Assembly: GCA_900543875.1 (NCBI GenBank)
Contig: UQSV01000017.1
Coordinates: forward strand, 1-29,046
Direction: 5' to 3'
Length of the DNA stretch: 29,046 bases
Source: an uncultured Coriobacteriaceae bacterium
GTDB lineage: Bacteria; Actinomycetota; Coriobacteriia; Coriobacteriales; Atopobiaceae
Each line of letters starts with the position of its first letter. The first letter of the stretch is position 1. Positions 13,685-25,825 of the stretch are shown in pieces. The notes below the pieces were generated by a model that did no database searches, was not told where the DNA came from, and saw only the letters and a list, made by a program, of their open reading frames with translations. The position numbers were made by a program, and so were the translations under genes.

Positions 13685-16432
13685 TTGTCAGCAAACAACA
13701 CCAGCTCCGGGCGCGACAAGCAGCGCTACGAGGCACAGGCGGCCGCGGCGCGTACGTTTGCCGAGGTAGACCTGCCCGAGAGCCTGCGCGACAACCTCGA
13801 GCTGTTCCTGCGCCTCCTGCGCGAGGTGCTCACCGAGTACTCGCCCGAGCTCCGCGCAACGTTTGACGAGCTGCTCTCCGACCTCATCGCCGCCGACGAG
13901 CGCGGCGTCGTGAGCGCCACCGGCGCCTCCGAGGAGGACGAGAACTTCCGTCACGCCTACGAGCTCATGCGCGGCCTCACCGTCGAGCAGCAGACCATGG
14001 TCACCCGCGCCCTCACCGCCTACTTCCACCTCGCGAACCTCTCCGAGGAGAACTTCCGCGTGCAGACCCTGCACGAGCGCGAGCGCGAGGTGTCGCTTGA
14101 CTCCGAGACCGACGAGAGCAATGCCCTCGCTGTGGCCTACCACCAGCTCATCGAGGAGGCCGGCCCCGAGCGCGCCTACGAGCTGCTGAACCGCCTCGAG
14201 TTTCACCCGGTCTTCACCGCGCACCCCACCGAGGCGCGCCGCAAGGCCGTCGAGGGCAAGATTCGCCGCATCGCCCGCCTGCTCGAGGACCACCCGCGCC
14301 TGGGCGGCTCCGACCTCGCGGAGAACGAGCGCCACATGCTCCAGGAGATCGACGCGCTGCTGCGCACGAGTCCCATCGCCCTCAAGAAGCCCACGCCGGT
14401 CGAAGAGGCCGACACGATTATCGACATCTTCGACAACACGCTGTTTGACATGGTGCCGCAGGTCTACCGCCGCTTCGACGACTGGGTGCTGGGCGACGAC
14501 GCCGGCCGCGTGGCCCCGGTGTGCCCGGCCTTCTTCCACCCCGGCTCCTGGATTGGCTCCGACCGCGACGGCAACCCCAACGTCACGGCCAAGGTGAGCC
14601 GTCAGGTGGCGGCCAAGTTCTTCACCCACATGGTGGCGACCCTCGAGGACAAGTGCCGCCGCATCGGCCGCAACCTCACGCTCGACGCCGAGCACTCCAA
14701 GCCCTCGCCCGAGCTCGTCAACCTGTGGAACCACCAGGTCGAGATGAGCGAGGTGCTCACCGCCCGCGCCCAGCTCATCAGCGAGTCCGAGCCGCATCGC
14801 GCCGTCATGCTCGTCATGGCAGACCGCCTGGGCGCCACGATTCGCCGCAACTCCGACACGATGTATCGCTCCTGCGACGAGTTCCTGTCCGACCTGCGCA
14901 TCGTGCAGCGCTCGCTCGCCCAGAGCAACGCCTGCCGCGCCGCCTACGGCCCCGTCCAGACCCTCATTTGGCAGACGGAGACCTTTGGCTTCCACATGGT
15001 CGAGATGGAGTTCCGTCAGCACTCGATCGTGCACAGTCGCGCGCTGGCAGACATCCACAAGCACGGCCGCAACGGCGAGCGCGGGCCGCTCGACCCGATG
15101 ACCCGCGAGGTGCTCGACACCTTCCGCGCCCTCGGCTCGATCCAGAAGCGCTACGGCGCCAAGATGGCCCGTCGCTATATCATCTCGTTCACCAAGAGCG
15201 CCCAGAACGTGGCCGACGTCTACGAGCTCAACCGTCTGGCCTTCGCCCACGCCGAGGACGTGCCCACGATCGACGTCATCCCGCTGTTCGAGCAGCTCGA
15301 GGACCTCGAGAACTGCGTCGACGTGCTCGACGACATGCTCGAGCTGCCCGACGTCCAGCGCCGCCTGTCCGAGACGGGCCGCAAGATGGAGGTCATGCTC
15401 GGCTACTCTGACTCCTCGAAGGACGCCGGCCCCACCACGGCTACGCTCGCGCTGCACTCCGCCCAGGAGCGCATCGCCCAGTGGGCCAAGCGCAACGACA
15501 TCGATCTCGTGCTCATGCACGGTCGCGGCGGCGCCGTGGGCCGTGGCGGCGGCCCGGCCAACCGTGCCGTGCTGGCGCAGCCCGCGGGCTCGGTCAACTG
15601 CTTCTTCAAGCTCACGGAGCAGGGTGAGGTCATCTTCGCGCGCTACGGCAACCCGGTCCTGGCCCAGCGCCACATCGAGAGCGTCGCCGGCGCCACGCTC
15701 CTTCAGAGCGCGCCGTCCGTCGAGAAGACGAACACCGAGATGACCAAGAAGTACGCGGATATGGCTGCCGAGCTCTATGACGCGAGCCATGACCACTTCG
15801 TCGAGCTGCTGAACACGCCGGACTTCACGCCGTGGTTCTCCACCGTGACGCCGCTCGTCGAGATTGGCCTCCTGCCGATTGGCTCGCGTCCTGCCAAGCG
15901 TGGCCTGGGCGCCAAGTCGCTCGATGACCTGCGCACCATTCCGTGGGTCTTCAGCTGGAGCCAGGCACGCATCAACCTTGCTGCCTGGTACGGTTTGGGC
16001 ACGGCGTGCGAGAAGCTTGGCGACCTCGACCTGCTGCGTGCCGCCTACAGGGAGTGGCCGCTGTTCAGCACGTTCATCGACAACATCGAGATGTCGATCG
16101 CCAAGACCGACGGCCGCATCGCTCGCCACTACTTGGCCCTGGGCGACCGCGACGACCTCGCCAAGATGGTCCTCGACGAGATGGCCCTCACGCGCAAGTG
16201 GACGCTTGCCATCGTGGGAGACGAGTGGCCGCTGCAGCACCGCCGCGTGCTTGGCCAGGCCATCCGCGTGCGCAACCCCTACGTCGACGCCCTGTCGATC
16301 TCCCAGGTGCGCGCCCTCACGGCCCTGCGCGAGCACGAGGCGGAGCTCACTGCCAAGGAGCGCGAGCGCTACATCTCGCTGATCCTCTCCGCCGTCGCCG
16401 GTGTCTCCGCGGGCCTGCAGAACACGGGGTGA
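13685..16432 (+). CDS. ppc: Phosphoenolpyruvate carboxylase
   Basis: Carboxylates phosphoenolpyruvate with bicarbonate to oxaloacetate, replenishing four-carbon acids. The 915-residue length is normal. Catalytic His180 lies in VFTAHPTEARRKAV. GYSDSSKDAG (from residue 573) and MHGRGGAVGRGGGP (His612 region) are the other active-site signatures, and the protein ends with the invariant QNTG. The start is TTG at 13685, chosen because an excellent AGGAGGT lies 5 nt upstream and no ATG is nearby in frame. It is transcribed alone with its own terminator. Oxaloacetate from this enzyme would feed 2-oxoglutarate or aspartate synthesis, consistent with the GltBD genes downstream. Confidence 0.97.
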   Translation: MSANNTSSGRDKQRYEAQAAAARTFAEVDLPESLRDNLELFLRLLREVLTEYSPELRATFDELLSDLIAADERGVVSATGASEEDENFRHAYELMRGLTVEQQTMVTRALTAYFHLANLSEENFRVQTLHEREREVSLDSETDESNALAVAYHQLIEEAGPERAYELLNRLEFHPVFTAHPTEARRKAVEGKIRRIARLLEDHPRLGGSDLAENERHMLQEIDALLRTSPIALKKPTPVEEADTIIDIFDNTLFDMVPQVYRRFDDWVLGDDAGRVAPVCPAFFHPGSWIGSDRDGNPNVTAKVSRQVAAKFFTHMVATLEDKCRRIGRNLTLDAEHSKPSPELVNLWNHQVEMSEVLTARAQLISESEPHRAVMLVMADRLGATIRRNSDTMYRSCDEFLSDLRIVQRSLAQSNACRAAYGPVQTLIWQTETFGFHMVEMEFRQHSIVHSRALADIHKHGRNGERGPLDPMTREVLDTFRALGSIQKRYGAKMARRYIISFTKSAQNVADVYELNRLAFAHAEDVPTIDVIPLFEQLEDLENCVDVLDDMLELPDVQRRLSETGRKMEVMLGYSDSSKDAGPTTATLALHSAQERIAQWAKRNDIDLVLMHGRGGAVGRGGGPANRAVLAQPAGSVNCFFKLTEQGEVIFARYGNPVLAQRHIESVAGATLLQSAPSVEKTNTEMTKKYADMAAELYDASHDHFVELLNTPDFTPWFSTVTPLVEIGLLPIGSRPAKRGLGAKSLDDLRTIPWVFSWSQARINLAAWYGLGTACEKLGDLDLLRAAYREWPLFSTFIDNIEMSIAKTDGRIARHYLALGDRDDLAKMVLDEMALTRKWTLAIVGDEWPLQHRRVLGQAIRVRNPYVDALSISQVRALTALREHEAELTAKERERYISLILSAVAGVSAGLQNTG

Positions 16433-16468
16433 TGCCCCGCGCATCTGCGCCCCACCCATGGCATTGCC

Positions 16469-16502
16469 AAGCCCGTCTCGCCCTGCGCGAGGCGGGCTTT
16501 TT
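16469..16502 (+). terminator. Intrinsic terminator of ppc
   Basis: A 13-pair stem (16469-16481 with 16487-16499, one G-T pair) with a 5-nt loop runs into TTTTT (16498-16502), 37 nt after the ppc stop. Confidence 0.9.
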
Positions 16503-16969
16503 GCATGGTCGGGGTGGGTGGCGTTGAGCCTCGACACAATCCGGGTGAGCGGGGTAAATCCGCTCGGTCGAGATGCGACCGATTGCGCGACCTGCCTGGC
16601 TCTAATGGTCCAGCGGCTCGTCGTGCCACAGCACACGCTCGTCGATGTACTCGAGCAGGTGCGGGATGCGGCAGCGCCGCGCCGCCCACCATCGCGGGGA
16701 TGATGAGCCACTTGCCGCGGCGCTCGGTGTCGGGACGGGCTCCATGTCCTGGTCTGCGATGACGGTGCCTCCGGGCTGGAGCTCGCCGGTGCCGTTGCGA
16801 GGGATGGGAGCGGCCCCGCAACTTGTAAGGGTTTTGCCCCGCTCCTACCTTCTGGCGATGTGACGTGGGGAAACGTCCGTCTCTCCCGTACACTGTGAAC
16901 AATTATGTAAATTGGTTTAGGCCGGGGTTCACGCGGGGTTACGTGGCCTCTGGCCAAAAGGGGAGGAAC
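16503..16969. other. Intergenic region between ppc and hypB
   Basis: Apart from the pseudogene fragment, the region holds an inverted pair GGAGCGG/CCGCTCC around 16809-16846. Near 16900-16914 an AT-rich patch contains CAATT-N5-AATTG, which is where the hypB promoter would be expected. No clear -35/-10 pair can be assigned. Confidence 0.5.
16602..16842 (-). pseudogene. Decayed 3' fragment of an unidentified protein-coding gene
   Basis: The minus strand between ppc and hypB reads like the end of a protein. It has GTGELQPGGTVIADQDMEPV (about 16740-16800), then DTERRGKWLIIPAMVGG in a shifted frame (about 16681-16734), then RIPHLLEYIDERVLWHDEPL back in the first frame, ending with a stop at 16602-16604. 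An in-frame stop lies just upstream (about 16843) and there is no start codon or ribosome-binding site. Two compensating frameshifts and the lost N-terminus suggest a pseudogene remnant. I do not recognise the family. Confidence 0.4.
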
Positions 16970-17743
16970 ATGGACCAGACACCTATGCCTGCCGACGAGC
17001 GGGCCGTGCGCGTCATCGAGGTGAAGCAGAGCGTGTTCGCGGCCAACGACCGCGCGGCCGACGGCTTGCGCGAGCGTCTGCGGCAGCGCGGCACCTTCCT
17101 GCTTAACCTCATGAGCAGCCCGGGCTCGGGCAAGACCACCACGCTGCGTCGCACCGTCGAAGTGCTCGCGGGCAAGCTCACGATGGGCGTCATGGAGGCA
17201 GACATCGACTCGGACGTCGACGCCCGCACCATGGCAGACGCGGGCGTCATCGCCGTGCAGCTACACACGGGCGGCATGTGCCACCTCGACGCCGGCATGT
17301 GCGCGGCCGGCCTCGCCGAGCTTGACGCCGCTGCCGCCGAGGCGGGCGTCGATGCCATCGACCTCGCGGTTCTCGAGAACGTGGGCAACCTCGTGTGCCC
17401 CGCCGAGTTTGACACCGGCGCCTCCGTCAACGTTGCCATCCTCTCGGTGCCCGAGGGTCACGACAAGCCTCTCAAGTACCCGCTCATGTTCGAGGTCTGC
17501 GACGTGGTGCTTGTGAACAAGATCGACGTGGCGCCCTACTTCGATTTCGACATGGACGCCCTCGAGGCAAATGTCCACCTGCGCAACCCCAAGGCCAAGA
17601 TCTTTGCGATGAGCGCCAAGACCGGCGAGGGCGTCGAGGCCTGGACCGGCTGGCTTGCCGAGGCCGTGGCCTCCTGGAAGGCCGGCACCTTCTCCAAGGA
17701 CGCCCCCGCCAACGAGAACGCCCCGCACTACCCAAGTGTCTAG
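16970..17743 (+). CDS. hypB: Hydrogenase nickel incorporation GTPase HypB
   Basis: SIMIBI-class GTPase that, with HypA, delivers nickel to [NiFe] hydrogenase (or urease) apoproteins. The 257-residue protein has P-loop SSPGSGKTT (49-57), EADIDSDVDA (76-85), GGMCHLDAGM (101-110), ENVGNLVCPAEFD (136-148) and the guanine-specificity motif NKID. The G-domain metal ligands Cys104, His105 and Cys143 are kept. It lacks both the N-terminal CxxCGC high-affinity nickel site of the E. coli type and a His-rich stretch. I start at the ATG at 16970 because GGGGAGGAA lies 1-9 nt upstream; the longer frame back to 16865 has no support. The large oxidoreductase follows 70 nt later. Confidence 0.95.
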   Translation: MDQTPMPADERAVRVIEVKQSVFAANDRAADGLRERLRQRGTFLLNLMSSPGSGKTTTLRRTVEVLAGKLTMGVMEADIDSDVDARTMADAGVIAVQLHTGGMCHLDAGMCAAGLAELDAAAAEAGVDAIDLAVLENVGNLVCPAEFDTGASVNVAILSVPEGHDKPLKYPLMFEVCDVVLVNKIDVAPYFDFDMDALEANVHLRNPKAKIFAMSAKTGEGVEAWTGWLAEAVASWKAGTFSKDAPANENAPHYPSV

Positions 17744-17763
17744 CGAACGAATCGCGAAGAAGC

Positions 17764-17790
17764 GTGACAAGGCCCCAACCCCTTTGTCAC
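17764..17790 (+). other. Intercistronic hairpin between hypB and the oxidoreductase
   Basis: GTGACAAGG (17764-17772) pairs with 17782-17790 over 9 positions, one of them a wobble, with a 9-nt loop. No T-run follows, so it is not an obvious terminator. It lies 10-15 nt before the AAGGAG site of the next gene. Confidence 0.45.
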
Positions 17791-17813
17791 ATCCGTGCCC
17801 ATAAGGAGACAAG

Positions 17814-20597
17814 ATGATTCTCAACGGACCTGGCATTTCCTACACCGAGCCCGACATCGGCTCCGAGTTCGTGCCGCCCATCCCCGAAAACCCGCGTCCC
17901 GCGATTGTGGCCCTCTGCGAGCACTGCACCAACCGCATCCTCGGCAGGAAGGAGCTTCTGCCCTACGAGTACTGGAGCTTTGCCGAGGCGGCCACCGACG
18001 AGCAGGCCACCATGCTCTGCAAGCTCAAGATGCGCGTTCCCTACACGCTCGACGCCGCCGTGAGCGCCACGGACATCGCCGGCGAGAAGCTCGAGCCCAT
18101 GCTCGACGACCTCTCCTACGTGGGTCTTCTCGAGTACAACTGGGAGAATGATGCCCACGAGAAGCAGTGGGTGCTTCCCATGCTCGTGCCCGGCTCCGCC
18201 GAGTTCCTCAACATGCGCCCCGCCGAGCTCAAGGACCACCCCGTCTACGCCAAGTTCTTCGAGCAGGCCTCCAAGGGCCCTCTCTCCAAGGCCACGCCCA
18301 TGGTGCCGCCCGGCGGCGCCGGCATCGGCATGCACGTGATTCCCGTCGAGCAGGCCATTGAGCACGAGAACCAGTCCATCTCGATCGAGCACATCAAGCA
18401 CTGGCTCGACAAGTACGACGGCAAGTACGCCGCGAGCACCTGCAGCTGCCGTGCTAGCCGTGACACGCTGGGCGAGGGCTGCGGCGACGACTTCAACGAC
18501 TGGTGCATCGCCGTGGGCGACATGGCCGACTACGTGGTCGAGACCAACCGCGGCCGCTACATCACGCGCGAGGAGGCCCTCGAGATCTTCCAGCGCGCCG
18601 AGGACAACGGCTTCGTGCACCAGATCACCAATATCGACGGCGAGAACAAGATCTTCGCCATCTGCAACTGCAACGTGAACGTCTGCTATGCCCTGCGCAC
18701 CTCGCAGCTGTTCAACACGCCCAACCTCTCGCGCTCGGCCTACGTGGCGCGCGTCGAGTCCAGCAAGTGCGTGGCCTGCGGCCGCTGCGTCGAGGTCTGC
18801 CCGGCCGGCGCCGCCAAGCTCGGCCAGAAGCTGTGTCTCAAGACCACCGGCAAGGCCCCCAGCTATCCCGTGCAGGAGCTGCCCGACGCCGCCAAGTGGG
18901 GTCCCGAGAAGTGGAGCCCCGACTACCGCAACAAGAACCGCGTCGAGACGCACGAGACGGGCACCGCCCCCTGCAAGAGCGCCTGTCCCGCCCACATCGC
19001 CGTCCAGGGCTACCTCAAGCTCGCGAGCCAGGGCCGCTACACCGAGGCCCTTGCCCTCATCAAGCGCGAGAACCCGCTGCCGGCCGTCTGCGGCCGTATC
19101 TGCAACCGCCGCTGCGAGGACGCCTGCACCCGCGGCCGCATCGACGAGGCCATCGCCATCGACGAGGTCAAGCGCTTCATCGCCCAGCAGGACCTCAACG
19201 CCGAGACCCGCTACATCCCCTCGCAGGTGCGCCCCAAGGTTCGCGGCGACTTCGAGGAGAAGGTCGCGATCATCGGCGCCGGCCCCGCGGGCCTCACCTG
19301 CGCCTTCTTCCTAGCCGAGAAGGGCTACAAGCCCGTCGTGTTCGAGAAGAACGCGCGCCCGGGTGGCATGCTCACCTACGGCATCCCGGCCTACAAGCTG
19401 GGCAAGGACGTCGTGCAGGTCGAGGTCGACGTCATCGAGGCCATGGGCGTTGAGTTCCGCTATGGCGTCGAGGTGGGCCGCGACGTGACGCTTGCCCAGC
19501 TGCGCGAGCAGGGCTTCTCTGCCTTCTACGTGGCCATCGGCTGCCAGGGCGGCCGCCGCGCCAACATCCCCGGCGAGGACGCCGAGGGCGTCACCGTGGC
19601 CGTCGACTTCCTGCGCAAGGTTGCCGAGGCGCAGCTCGACGGCGGCGTGGTCGAGCCCGTGAGCGGCAGGGTCGTCGTTGTGGGCGGCGGCAACGTCGCC
19701 ATCGACGTGGCCCGCACCGCCGCCCGTCTGGGCGCCGAGAGCGTCGACATGCTCTGCCTCGAGGCCCGCGACATCATGCCCGCCTCCAACGAGGAGGTCG
19801 CCGAGGCTGAGAGCGACGGCGTGCGCCTGTCGTGCGGCTGGGGCCCGGCCGAGGTCCTCGCGCAGGCCGGCCACGTTACCGGCGTGCGCTTTAAGCGCTG
19901 CACCAGCGTCTTTGACGATGAGGGTCGCTTTGCCCCCACCTACGACGAGGCCGACACGATCGACGTCGCCTGCGACCAGCTCGTCCTCTCCATTGGCCAG
20001 AGCATCGAGTGGGGCAACCTCCTCGAGGGCTCGGCCGTGGAGCTGGGCCGCGGCCAGGGCGCGGTGGCAGACCCCAAGACCTACCAGACCGCCGAGCCTG
20101 ACATCTTCGTGGGCGGCGACGTCTACACCGGCCCCAAGTTCGCGATCGACGCCATCGCCGCCGGTCACGAGGCGGCCGTCTCGATTCACCGCTTCGTGCA
20201 GGGCGGCACGCTCACCATTGGCCGCAACCCGCGCAGCTATCGCGAGCTCAACCGCGACGACATCGAGCCGGGCTCGTATGACACCACGAGCCGCCAGGAG
20301 CCCGCAATCGACCACGAGCGCGAGCGCACGGCCCCGTTCGAGGAGTACGCCCAGGGCTTCACCGAGGAGCAGGTACGCGCCGAGACCGCCCGCTGCCTGG
20401 GCTGCGGCGCCTCGATCGTCGATGCCAACAAGTGCATTGGCTGCGGCCTGTGTACGACCAAGTGTGCCTTCGACGCCATCCACCTCCACCGCGAGCGCCC
20501 CGAGTGCTCCACGATGGTCAAGTACGAGGAGAAGATCCCCTCGCTGCTCAAGTACGCTGCCAAGCGTCAGTTCAAGATCATGTTCAACCGCAAGTAG
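17814..20597 (+). CDS. Multidomain Fe-S / FAD / NAD(P) oxidoreductase (GltD/NfnB-like core)
   Basis: Soluble 927-residue electron-transfer protein built from three parts. Residues 1-340 form an Fe-S domain with CEHC (35-38), a CSCR..C..C group (C210, C212, C223, C231), CNCNVNVC (284-291) and a 4Fe-4S motif C319-x2-C-x2-C-x3-C. Residues 380-840 are a GltD-type module: Fe-S cysteines PCKSACP and VCGRICNRRCEDAC (387-438), FAD-binding IIGAGPAGLT (486-495), NAD(P)-binding VVVVGGGNVAID (about 620-631), and VGGDVYTGPKFAIDAIAAGHEAA closing the flavin site. Residues 861-890 are a C-terminal ferredoxin domain (CLGC, then CIGCGLCTTKC). This would move electrons between NAD(P)H and a ferredoxin-like partner. 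It lies between hypB and hypA with AAGGAG 6 nt before the ATG. It is not glutamate synthase itself, since gltD is separate at 25826. Partner and substrate are unknown. Confidence 0.85.
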   Translation: MILNGPGISYTEPDIGSEFVPPIPENPRPAIVALCEHCTNRILGRKELLPYEYWSFAEAATDEQATMLCKLKMRVPYTLDAAVSATDIAGEKLEPMLDDLSYVGLLEYNWENDAHEKQWVLPMLVPGSAEFLNMRPAELKDHPVYAKFFEQASKGPLSKATPMVPPGGAGIGMHVIPVEQAIEHENQSISIEHIKHWLDKYDGKYAASTCSCRASRDTLGEGCGDDFNDWCIAVGDMADYVVETNRGRYITREEALEIFQRAEDNGFVHQITNIDGENKIFAICNCNVNVCYALRTSQLFNTPNLSRSAYVARVESSKCVACGRCVEVCPAGAAKLGQKLCLKTTGKAPSYPVQELPDAAKWGPEKWSPDYRNKNRVETHETGTAPCKSACPAHIAVQGYLKLASQGRYTEALALIKRENPLPAVCGRICNRRCEDACTRGRIDEAIAIDEVKRFIAQQDLNAETRYIPSQVRPKVRGDFEEKVAIIGAGPAGLTCAFFLAEKGYKPVVFEKNARPGGMLTYGIPAYKLGKDVVQVEVDVIEAMGVEFRYGVEVGRDVTLAQLREQGFSAFYVAIGCQGGRRANIPGEDAEGVTVAVDFLRKVAEAQLDGGVVEPVSGRVVVVGGGNVAIDVARTAARLGAESVDMLCLEARDIMPASNEEVAEAESDGVRLSCGWGPAEVLAQAGHVTGVRFKRCTSVFDDEGRFAPTYDEADTIDVACDQLVLSIGQSIEWGNLLEGSAVELGRGQGAVADPKTYQTAEPDIFVGGDVYTGPKFAIDAIAAGHEAAVSIHRFVQGGTLTIGRNPRSYRELNRDDIEPGSYDTTSRQEPAIDHERERTAPFEEYAQGFTEEQVRAETARCLGCGASIVDANKCIGCGLCTTKCAFDAIHLHRERPECSTMVKYEEKIPSLLKYAAKRQFKIMFNRK

Positions 20598-20615
20598 CGG
20601 CTGAGCGTTCGCCAT

Positions 20616-20662
20616 GGGGTGCCCGCTGCCGCCATCGCACGCGGCGCGGGCGCCCCGCTTTT
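20616..20662 (+). terminator. Terminator-like hairpin in the hypA leader
   Basis: Arms 20616-20626 and 20646-20656 make 11 pairs (one wobble). They stack on a second 5-pair stem (20628-20632 with 20641-20645) across a one-base bulge, with an 8-nt loop. GCTTTTG follows. It lies 18 nt past the oxidoreductase stop and 20 nt before hypA, so it should reduce read-through into hypA. Confidence 0.75.
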
Positions 20663-20681
20663 GTGTGGAAGGGGAGTGCGC

Positions 20682-21026
20682 GTGCACGAGCTGGGAATCG
20701 TGTTCTACATCATCGACGACGCCAAAAAGGCGGCCACGGACAACGGCCTCACGAGCGTCAAGAGCGTGACGCTCACCTTGGGCGAGGTCTCGGGCGTGGT
20801 GCCCGAGCTGCTCGAGGACGCCTGGACGTGGGCTTGCAAGCGCGAGCCCATGATGGAGGGCTGCGAGCTTGTGGTCGAGCCGCTTGCCGCTGTGACCCAC
20901 TGCGGTGGCTGCGGGGCCGACTACCCAACCGTGGCGCACGGCCGCACCTGCCCGCATTGCGGCAGTGACGACACCTACCTCTTGCGCGGCCGCGAGGTGG
21001 TTCTCTCACAGATCGAGGCCTACTAG
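20682..21026 (+). CDS. hypA: Hydrogenase maturation nickel metallochaperone HypA
   Basis: Small zinc/nickel protein that hands nickel to the [NiFe] enzyme in partnership with HypB. The 114-residue product starts MHELGIV, where His2 is the nickel ligand and must be exposed at the N-terminus. That fixes the start at GTG 20682 (GGGGAG 5 nt upstream) rather than any earlier codon. The zinc site is CGGC (74-77) and CPHC (90-93), and the Gly-Glu of LTLGEVSGVVPE is conserved. Length is typical. It is unusual that hypA is separated from hypB by a 2.8-kb flavoprotein gene and a terminator-like stem, and that no hypC-F or nickel enzyme subunits are nearby. Confidence 0.95.
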   Translation: MHELGIVFYIIDDAKKAATDNGLTSVKSVTLTLGEVSGVVPELLEDAWTWACKREPMMEGCELVVEPLAAVTHCGGCGADYPTVAHGRTCPHCGSDDTYLLRGREVVLSQIEAY

Positions 21027-21032
21027 CAGGCC

Positions 21033-21062
21033 GGGGACAGGGGGGACGGGTCTTTTGTCCCC
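21033..21062. repeat. REP-like palindrome (GGGGACA...TGTCCCC)
   Basis: GGGGACA (21033-21039) and TGTCCCC (21056-21062) are perfect inverted arms around a 16-nt GC-rich, then T-rich interior. It begins 7 nt after the hypA stop. Palindromes of this GGGGAC/GTCCCC type are familiar as dispersed repeats in several bacterial genomes. It may double as a weak terminator for hypA. Confidence 0.6.
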
Positions 21063-21177
21063 GCACTTGTTACAAGATTCTTTCTCGCGTGTTGCCGGTT
21101 GTTGGATGTAACGGACGCGACACATCCGCTGCGTAAGGTTGCAAAGGCCTGAACCCACACGGAGAAGGACTAAGACC

Positions 21178-25824
<4,647 letters not shown>

Positions 25825-25825
25825 C

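Noticed and set aside
13688..16957. 1089-residue open frame opposite ppc
   Set aside because: Same shadow effect; ppc has every catalytic motif, whereas the antisense frame has none.
16865..16969. Longer HypB starting at 16865
   Set aside because: The added 35 residues have no ribosome site and overlap the probable promoter, whereas GGGGAGGAA directly precedes the ATG at 16970.
17814..20597. Second glutamate synthase small subunit
   Set aside because: The flavin core is GltD-like, but the chain is almost twice as long, has extra Fe-S domains at both ends, and sits with hyp genes. The true gltD is coupled to gltB at 25826.
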